Positions 8,601-12,098 of a stretch of 12,098 nucleotides of DNA are shown here, piece by piece. The stretch comes from JOPF133 sp052144935 (GTDB taxonomy: Bacteria; Acidobacteriota; Terriglobia; Bryobacterales; Bryobacteraceae), in NCBI GenBank assembly GCA_052144935.1, contig JBKQPR010000172.1, positions 1 to 12,098 of the forward strand, written 5' to 3'. Numbering within the stretch: position 1 is the stretch's first letter; every line of letters begins with the position of its first letter. The position numbers were made by a program, and so were the translations under genes. Below the pieces are notes generated by a model that was not told where the DNA came from, did not search any database, and worked only from the letters and a program-made list of their open reading frames with translations.

Positions 8601-8776
8601 ACGTTTCCAGCCTGAATACCACCGCCTTCAACTACACGGCTGCGGGTTCGGGGGTCTGCAACGGCCACACCAACGGGTGCTATGCTCCGAACGCGGCGTT
8701 CCTGTCGCCCACGGCCACCAGCAACCTGCTGTTTGGACCGCGGCAGTTGCAGGTGTCGGCGCGGCTGACGTTCTAG
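5606..8776 (+). CDS. Oar-like TonB-dependent receptor with carboxypeptidase-regulatory-like domain
   Basis: A 1,056-residue outer-membrane receptor expected to import a large or scarce substrate using TonB energy; the substrate is not evident. Residues 1-30 form a signal peptide (hydrophobic FLAAGGMLALLMAF, then AYSQ). Residues 35-125 are a carboxypeptidase-regulatory-like beta-sandwich (GAITGSVTDPTGAVVPAADV, PPGRYEVEA). Residues 126-255 are the plug (SFRGISGLYNTNMVDGANNN, AAGGVVNAVTKSGGNE), followed by a beta-barrel ending in RLTF with the terminal aromatic residue typical of barrels. All six cysteines occur as close pairs: C335/C344, C675/C680 and C1018/C1025. I prefer ATG 5606 because it puts the signal peptide at the N-terminus; an in-frame ATG at 5552 has a comparable GGGAG 4 nt upstream but would add 18 residues ahead of it. 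The gene is divergent from the purine operon. Confidence 0.92.
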   Translation: MHTSKVFRGFLAAGGMLALLMAFQNRAYSQLAGSGAITGSVTDPTGAVVPAADVTIRNADTGVERKIGTTDAGVYTAAFLPPGRYEVEAGKKGFATVLHKDLTLQVGQTLTVDVALSVETTQQEVTVTGGASVVDTEKTDVSQVVSAGEVSNLPIAGRRWDQLALTSPNATTDGTSGLVSFRGISGLYNTNMVDGANNNQALFSEARGRANSGAYVFSMDSMLEYQVNTSNYSAELGQAAGGVVNAVTKSGGNEIHADLFYYLRYPTWNALDPLPKSQGNFTQPIHQWQQFGGSVGGAIVKDKLFYFGTYDGSRKVNPIAYTSSTYNAGARALPCPAQVTATECASANGYLYGLLGTFPRATNEDVGFGRLDAAPTPRNHLSASFDTMNYRAPNAYQTAPSYNNSSIGANGSYIFHERIFVANWSSTISPTMVNNLRFQWGRDLEVAGANGIAPYVSLASIATYGENYALPRTAEPDEHRIQIADTLSVSRGRHTIKTGFDLNIIHEVMINLYNGTGQYSYTGSAQSAFNNWVLDVYGINTGDGLTGKHWTSFTQVNDPVTHVGKDDFWEKDAAGFVEDNWKASPRLTVNAGLRYDIFEIPQPPMPNTLTPLTTYYTSTIDIPKDQFAPRLGLAFQLTPNTVLRTGYGMFYAKTSNSTYYATRVENGVIQQTFNCSVTTCPALAFPNVIFTPPGPAMVAPFTGALTPQVTPFTPPSATQVARGMSPNWVDPLVHEGDVTVERQLPGGIGASAAYVVSRGLHLPIFYDSNLAPTTATKSYDILNAGNQTAQTVTFPFYTNRIDTNTGEVFIGQSDVNSWYNSMVIVVRRPMRRGLEFTGSYTLSKSFDGAQVPGSSGTFNGTDYPIDPYNRKIEYALSDLDQRHRFVASAVWMPTFGRNLSKPAKMVVNGWALSTIVTMTTGQPVTPYVSGYPSALDGGVTGGVSYAGATSGRAGWLPRNAFTAPGFHDVDFRIARQFPIGERMKLALVGDAFNLFNHTNVSSLNTTAFNYTAAGSGVCNGHTNGCYAPNAAFLSPTATSNLLFGPRQLQVSARLTF

Positions 8777-9107
8777 CAGAGAGCTGTCCCAAAAGCCATC
8801 CAGCGCCTCCGGGGAACTGCTGACCCACTGGAGGTGTGGGATGGGTGGCCGCGTCTTTCCCCCTTAGAAAAGCTTCAGCCATTGCGCAATGCCCCGCGCT
8901 TCGCCGGGGGCGGCAGTGACCTTGACCCAGGGGCAAGGCAGCTCGCAGCTTTCGTCCGCGTGGATCCCCCACGGGTGACTTACGCGGCCCGGTGGCATAA
9001 ACGGCGCCCGATTGGCGGAGCTTCGCCAGAAACGCCCCGCCCTACAGTACATTGACCATTACTAACCTCCCTGTTCCTACGGCTCGCAGTGCCCGATATT
9101 TGGTGTT
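8777..9107. other. Gene-free stretch after the receptor gene, possibly containing a dispersed repeat
   Basis: No convincing gene is seen. After an imperfect hairpin at 8795-8849, the segment near 8864-9055 is open on both strands in several frames without resembling a protein family. Its minus-strand reading includes the phrases GRFWRSSANRAPF and GIHADESCELP, which I associate, from memory only, with spurious open frames in other genomes, as expected for a dispersed intergenic repeat. Confidence 0.4.
8795..8849 (+). terminator. Imperfect stem-loop after the TonB receptor gene
   Basis: GCCATCC at 8795-8801 pairs with GGGTGGC at 8843-8849 (one G-T wobble), and CCTCC at 8806-8810 pairs with GGAGG at 8830-8834, separated by an internal loop and closed by a 19-nt loop. 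It starts 18 nt past the stop codon. No U-run follows, so it may be an RNA 3'-end structure or a weak terminator rather than a standard intrinsic one. Confidence 0.25.
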
Positions 9108-9350
9108 ATGGAGCGCGTCAGAGAACGGCCGGCGCGGTCCACCAGATCGTATACCAAATCAGCGATGTCGGCTCTGATCATCTTCGTCTGCTCGGGGCTT
9201 CAGGTATATTGGGTTGCCAGGATGCTGCTGCTCTTGAACGGCTCCGAAGAAGCGATAGCCCAGGCTCTGGAGCGCGATTTGCGGTGGGGCCGCAGGCTCC
9301 TGTTGGGGCTACGCAGCGTGTTCGTGCCGCCGACGCAGTTGGCCGGGTAG
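9108..9350 (+). CDS. Possible small membrane protein of unknown function
   Basis: An open frame of 80 codons, or 61 from the internal ATG at 9165. From residue 20 it reads SALIIFVCSGLQVYWVARML, one strongly hydrophobic segment suitable as a membrane helix. An acidic stretch (NGSEEAIAQALERDL) and an arginine-rich helix (RWGRRLLLGLRSVF) follow. Third codon positions are mostly G or C, as in the confident genes. Against it, neither ATG has a Shine-Dalgarno, the region is otherwise gene-free, and I recognise no family. It could also be the remnant of a longer gene. Confidence 0.35.
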   Translation: MERVRERPARSTRSYTKSAMSALIIFVCSGLQVYWVARMLLLLNGSEEAIAQALERDLRWGRRLLLGLRSVFVPPTQLAG

Positions 9351-9666
9351 AGCAACGGCACCAGAGGGGAGCATTTCCGGCGTTGGGATCGCGCATTTTC
9401 CGCCAAGAACCGTTGAAGTGCCGATCGGGTTCGCGCTTGACATTGCGATGGTGAAGGCGTGATCGCCGTGGAAACCGCCCTGGCAGACTATCCGCTGCGG
9501 ACTCCCACGGAAAAAGGCCCGGTCCCTGAGGCGCCTTGATGGATTTCGGGTGCTACAACGCGGTCAACCTTCTGTTACGTCCCAGGTCCGGATTGAAACA
9601 TCGGCCGGCCGACGACAGCGTGATTCCCAACTCGGAGAGGACCCCCAACCGCAAGATGGGACGCCT
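9351..9666. other. Intergenic stretch without a convincing gene
   Basis: Nothing here resembles a complete gene. One plus-strand frame ending at a TGA near 9462 closes with TVEVPIGFALDIAMVKA, which has a protein-like composition and might be the tail of a decayed gene, but it has no usable start. The 3' half lies downstream of the minus-strand alpha/beta hydrolase gene and contains a weak terminator-like stem followed by T residues. Confidence 0.35.
9511..9537 (-). terminator. Weak terminator-like hairpin downstream of the alpha/beta hydrolase gene
   Basis: Read on the minus strand, AAGGC pairs with GCCTT across a GC-rich loop of about 14 nt and runs directly into five T residues ending at 9511. 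It lies about 130 nt past the hydrolase stop codon. The stem is only five base pairs, so this is tentative. Confidence 0.22.
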
Positions 9667-10479
9667 TCACTTCTTTGTCCTGGCTCGCCTCGGAGCAGCC
9701 AGTCGAACGGCAATGTGCCGGAACACACTCGCGTTGAACGGCAGGCCGAGGTGCGTCCCGACGACCTCGACATCGATGTTCGGCTTCCCGCTCAGGCAGT
9801 ACCGCCAATCCACGAGCCCGTCGGACTTCGTATACACGGCAGTCTGCCGGACAGAACGGGGCCACCGCTGACCTAGAGACCGCCCGAAGGAGCAACGGCA
9901 ACGGCTCGAAGCACATTCCCCCGGAACGTCCGGACGCGTGGTCCGAATCCAGCCGCGCACAGCGTTGCTGAGTGCCAGTACCAAGCTGTGCAGCACGAGC
10001 CCCCGGAAAGGCGAGCCAAGGGTGATGACCGAAGCGATTCGCTTCGGCCTGCGTACCGCCGCGGATCGGGCGAAGATACCGCCGAGGCTGTGCCCGATGA
10101 GATGCACCCGGCGGCCCGTCTCCGCGTACGCGCGATCGATAGTCTCGTCGAGGAGCTGCGAGAGCTGGTCGGGACAATCGGCGGCGAAGCCCATGCCGGA
10201 ATAATACGGCCGGTACCCGATTCGCCGCAGCCACGCGTGGAGTTCGAAAAGGTGGAGGTCCATCTCGATCAACCCGGGAATGATCACGACCGCCGATCCA
10301 TCTCCGCGTGGGATCGTCGAGCCGTTATACGCGGGCGAGAGCCGCAGGGCCAGGAATTCCAGGACGCACAGAGGTTCGCTAAGGATGGGAGAGAGGTAGG
10401 TCACCTCGCCATGAGGTATGAACTTCTGCGCCTCGGGGGCGCACTTGGAGCCTGCGCATTTTTCTTTACGAGCTTGCAT
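9667..10479 (-). CDS. Alpha/beta hydrolase, lipase/esterase-like
   Basis: A 270-residue serine hydrolase; the substrate is unknown, with an ester or lipid most likely. From the chosen start the oxyanion strand is VVIIPGL (64-70), the nucleophile elbow is GHSLGG with S131, the acid is probably D220 in YTKSDGLVDW, and the base is H243 in GTHLGLPFN. The triad order and spacing are normal for the fold. A small cysteine cluster (C189, C194, C196) lies in the lid region before the acid residue, and another pair, KCAGSKC, near the N-terminus. No signal peptide or membrane helix is evident. The start is uncertain: ATG 10479 lacks a Shine-Dalgarno, while a TTG at 10551 (294 residues) has AGGGAG about 11 nt upstream. 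No same-strand neighbour suggests an operon. Confidence 0.85.
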   Translation of the reverse strand: MQARKEKCAGSKCAPEAQKFIPHGEVTYLSPILSEPLCVLEFLALRLSPAYNGSTIPRGDGSAVVIIPGLIEMDLHLFELHAWLRRIGYRPYYSGMGFAADCPDQLSQLLDETIDRAYAETGRRVHLIGHSLGGIFARSAAVRRPKRIASVITLGSPFRGLVLHSLVLALSNAVRGWIRTTRPDVPGECASSRCRCSFGRSLGQRWPRSVRQTAVYTKSDGLVDWRYCLSGKPNIDVEVVGTHLGLPFNASVFRHIAVRLAAPRRARTKK

Positions 10480-10669
10480 GATCGGAACCAGAATTGTGTT
10501 TGGGAACAGCTCTTTCGATATCTTTACCCTATTGTCCCACAGTTCAAGCAACTAAGGGGAATCTCCCTTCTTGTTCAGACCGGGCCTGAAGAGCCATCAT
10601 CCTTCGCAACCTGGCCTCATTGGCAGGGCTTGGTGGGGAGTTGCGTGTACGGAGCCTGAGAATTGGGCC

Positions 10670-10720
10670 CGTGTCCTCATCGTGAAGGAAGCCAAGGCGG
10701 AGTTCGCGAAGCTACAATGA
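10670..10720 (+). pseudogene. Possible C-terminal relic of a TPR-containing protein
   Basis: The frame reads RVLIVKEAKAEFAKLQ and then stops at TGA 10718-10720. This resembles the conserved C-terminal tail (of the kind DPDIPILKEAKAEYAKLQ) that I recall from many acidobacterial proteins ending in tetratricopeptide repeats, such as winged-helix or protein-kinase TPR fusions. Upstream the same frame is open but no longer resembles TPRs, and no start or operon context remains. The identification rests on one short stretch and on memory. Confidence 0.35.
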
Positions 10721-10942
10721 GCGGACCTAAGCTGCCGGGGTGGGTGTTTTGTTACGAGTTCTAAAAAGGGCGTCGCGGCCGCCGGCGCCCGCCGCGCGGA
10801 TGGACGCCCGCGCTCGCATGGGAAGTTCTGCCCGGACGCCGCGACGGGTCGTGTGGCATAAGCCGCTGCACTGTCGGGCCTTGGCCAGGTGCATGGGCCG
10901 ACGCGCAGGGGGCGGCATCCTCGCCGTCGCAATCGTCCCAGT

Positions 10943-11095
10943 CGCCCGGCGTAGCCTCGCGACGTAAAGATACGCGCCGGTGAAAGCCGGATCCATCTCC
11001 AGTACGCGCTTACCGGCGGCGCGGGCTTCTCCGATCGCTGCCCGGTGCCGCTGCCGGCCGCCAGGGTAAACCAGTCGTGCCGTTTCAGCCCGGCG
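10943..11095 (-). pseudogene. Possible TPR-like coding relic
   Basis: On the minus strand this frame reads RRAETARLVYPGG, then a TPR-like helix pair: AIGEARAAGKRVLEMDPAF and TGAYLYVARL. The pattern A-x-x-E-A-R ... L-E-M-D-P-x-F ... A-Y-L-Y-x-A-R-L matches the tetratricopeptide helix B to helix A transition. Downstream the frame becomes arginine- and proline-rich and loses the pattern, consistent with a frameshifted remnant. The strand is opposite to the other TPR-like tail, so the two are not simply parts of one intact gene. Confidence 0.3.
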
Positions 11096-11185
11096 TCCCG
11101 CCCGTTGCGCGGTGGGCCGAATTGCTTCCGTGACGACCGCGCCGGGAAGCGTCGCACGGCCGAAACCGGTTCGATCTTGTAGTGC

Positions 11186-11854
11186 TTATGGATTGACCTT
11201 CGTGATTCTACCGCTCGTGACTGAATAATAAGCGCCCTGAATGGGGATGTGCAGGTCCGTCACCGCGTGCCGAATCACGGCGGAGTACGCCGGCAGCAGC
11301 TTCACGGTGTACCGGACGTTTCGTTGGACGGCTTCAGCCAGACGGGACTCCTCTGGAATGTCCGCCGCGATCCCGCTGATGGCGGGAAAGATGCGGTTGA
11401 GGATGCTCGGGACGAGATCATGCGCGGGCTGCCGCGAGAGCGCGGCCTCGACGGCGCCACAGCGTTCGTGCCCGAGGACCACGATGATCTTCGGCGTCTT
11501 CAGATGTTCGAGCGCGTATTCGATGCTGCCGATCGCCTCATCGCTGGCGACGTTGCCGGCGACGCGCACCACAAAGAGATCGCCGATCCGCTGGTCGAAG
11601 GCGATCTCCGGCGGGACGCGGGAATCGGAGCAAGTCAGGGCGATGGCGTAGGGTTTCTGCGTATCCATCGTGCAGGCGCGGCGGCAGGCATCCGCGCGCG
11701 GCTGGAGATCTCCAGAGACAAACCTGCCGTTCCCTGCTGCGAGTTCGGCCCACGAATCGGATGGGGATAGGTTGGGACACTGCGCGCAGGTATCTTGGGC
11801 AATCGATCCGCCGGAGACGACGAGTAGCGCGAAAACAACAAGGAGAAATCGCAA
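11186..11854 (-). CDS. Exported beta-class carbonic anhydrase
   Basis: A 222-residue zinc enzyme interconverting CO2 and bicarbonate. Residues 1-20 are a signal peptide (hydrophobic FLLVVFALLVV, then GGSIAQ), so the enzyme should act in the periplasm, unlike cytoplasmic Can-type enzymes. The beta-class zinc site is complete: C75 and D77 in LTCSDSRVPPE, with R79 as dyad partner, then H129 and C132 in VLGHERCG. VRVAGNV at 97-102 and GSIEYALEHL are also typical. Four extra cysteines lie between the signal peptide and the catalytic core: C23, C26, C57 and C61. The start codon is TTG at 11854-11852, fixed by a perfect AAGGAGG 10 nt upstream and by the signal peptide. No bicarbonate transporter is adjacent, and no clear terminator follows. 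Confidence 0.93.
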   Translation of the reverse strand: MRFLLVVFALLVVSGGSIAQDTCAQCPNLSPSDSWAELAAGNGRFVSGDLQPRADACRRACTMDTQKPYAIALTCSDSRVPPEIAFDQRIGDLFVVRVAGNVASDEAIGSIEYALEHLKTPKIIVVLGHERCGAVEAALSRQPAHDLVPSILNRIFPAISGIAADIPEESRLAEAVQRNVRYTVKLLPAYSAVIRHAVTDLHIPIQGAYYSVTSGRITKVNP

Positions 11855-11864
11855 GAACAGGGGG

Positions 11865-11871
11865 CCTCCTT
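11865..11871 (-). promoter_or_regulatory. Strong Shine-Dalgarno that decides the TTG start of the carbonic anhydrase
   Basis: AAGGAGG on the minus strand, seven consecutive matches to the anti-Shine-Dalgarno, ends 10 nt before TTG 11854. The spacing is slightly long. There is no ATG or GTG in the right position, so the strong site together with the signal peptide supports the TTG start. Confidence 0.75.
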
Positions 11872-11916
11872 AGCGGGGTGATGGAATCTCTTATTCCCGG
11901 GACCAAAACTAAATCA

Positions 11917-11922
11917 GTTATA
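11917..11922 (-). promoter_or_regulatory. Candidate -10 element for the carbonic anhydrase gene
   Basis: TATAAC on the minus strand differs from TATAAT at one position and lies 62 nt upstream of the TTG start. The hexamer 18 bp further upstream is TTTCGC, a poor -35, so an activator or another sigma factor might be needed. Confidence 0.3.
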
Positions 11923-11980
11923 GCACGCGGCGAGCGTGGGGCGAAAGGGCGGGAGAGGGAATTAGCACCAAAACTGAACG

Positions 11981-11994
11981 AGCGAAAGTTCGCT
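11981..11994. repeat. Palindrome upstream of the carbonic anhydrase gene
   Basis: AGCGAA at 11981-11986 and TTCGCT at 11989-11994 form a perfect 6-bp inverted repeat with a 2-nt centre. It lies about 60 bp upstream of the candidate -10 element, a position compatible with an activator site. No T-run flanks it, so it is not a terminator. Confidence 0.35.
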
Positions 11995-12068
11995 AAGTAG
12001 TTGACGTGGAGCATGTTAGCTGACCCCGAATAAATAATTCCTTTGGAAAGTGCCCGGAGGCCCGTTTT

Positions 12069-12098
12069 GTATCAGTAATTTCTTGATACAACTGATAC
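12069..12098. repeat. Cluster of three GTATCA/TGATAC half-sites at the right edge
   Basis: GTATCAGT at 12069-12076 is the exact reverse complement of ACTGATAC at 12091-12098. A third half-site, TGATAC, sits at 12084-12089, so the last two form a direct repeat with a 9-bp period. The layout could be a regulator-binding array for a gene beyond the window or the terminal repeat of a mobile element. The window ends at the last base of the repeat. Confidence 0.5.

Larger units (their letters stand above)
10552..11185. other. Gene-poor stretch with decayed coding remnants
   Basis: About 630 bp between the hydrolase and carbonic anhydrase genes. Open frames exist on both strands but are arginine-, proline- and alanine-rich without family resemblance. 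Two short segments on opposite strands look like tetratricopeptide-repeat relics and are listed separately. No promoter or RNA gene is evident. The stretch reads as a graveyard of former genes. Confidence 0.45.
11872..12098. other. Upstream region of the carbonic anhydrase gene, to the window edge
   Basis: No gene is seen. The region holds a candidate -10 element on the minus strand (TATAAC, 11922-11917), a 6-bp palindrome at 11981-11994, two copies of ACCAAAACT (11902-11910 and 11967-11975) and a cluster of GTATCA/TGATAC hexamers at the right edge. It becomes clearly more AT-rich past about 12000. Confidence 0.5.

Noticed and set aside
8628..8972. A 114-codon minus-strand frame crossing the receptor stop codon
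   Set aside because: It overlaps the conserved C-terminal barrel of the receptor antisense and has no recognisable features.
10597..11157. A 186-codon minus-strand open frame
   Set aside because: Its composition is Arg/Pro/Ala-rich with no domain, and the more protein-like TPR segment lies in a different frame of the same strand.

Overview
The window looks like a piece of a high-GC acidobacterial chromosome, most likely near Solibacter/Bryobacter. The main pointer is a roughly 1,050-residue Oar-type TonB-dependent receptor with an N-terminal carboxypeptidase-regulatory-like domain, a family strongly expanded in Acidobacteria. GC-rich third codon positions, which leave long spurious open frames opposite the real genes, fit this. 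The placement is inferred from gene content; no marker gene is present.

Positions 1-5222 (minus strand) carry a compact purine-catabolic operon read right to left: xdhA ([2Fe-2S]/FAD subunit of xanthine dehydrogenase), xdhB (molybdopterin subunit) and a guanine deaminase. The genes overlap by 4 bp at each junction (ATGA, then GTGA), so they are probably translationally coupled. Guanine deaminase makes xanthine from guanine, and XdhAB oxidises xanthine/hypoxanthine to urate. A further ATGA overlap and a perfect hairpin lie at the left edge, where the operon may continue. The xdhA gene carries six in-frame copies of a 21-bp repeat, encoding a heptad array between its iron-sulfur and FAD domains. 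This is the most unusual feature of the window.

Positions 5223-5605 are a divergent intergenic region. Positions 5606-8776 (plus strand) encode the TonB-dependent receptor. Its divergent position makes a role in uptake of a purine-containing substrate conceivable, but nothing in its sequence shows this.

Positions 8777-11185 are gene-poor. They hold a hairpin after the receptor gene, a segment that may be a dispersed repeat, a possible small membrane protein, one convincing serine alpha/beta hydrolase (minus strand, about 9667-10479) and two short TPR-like coding relics on opposite strands. Positions 11186-11854 (minus strand) encode an exported beta-class carbonic anhydrase with a TTG start and a strong Shine-Dalgarno. 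Its upstream region contains palindromes, and a cluster of GTATCA/TGATAC hexamers sits at the right edge.

No rRNA, tRNA, CRISPR array, transposase or phage gene was seen. Apart from the repeat-containing XdhA linker, the genes are recognisable metabolic and transport families, and I see no clear undescribed multi-gene system.
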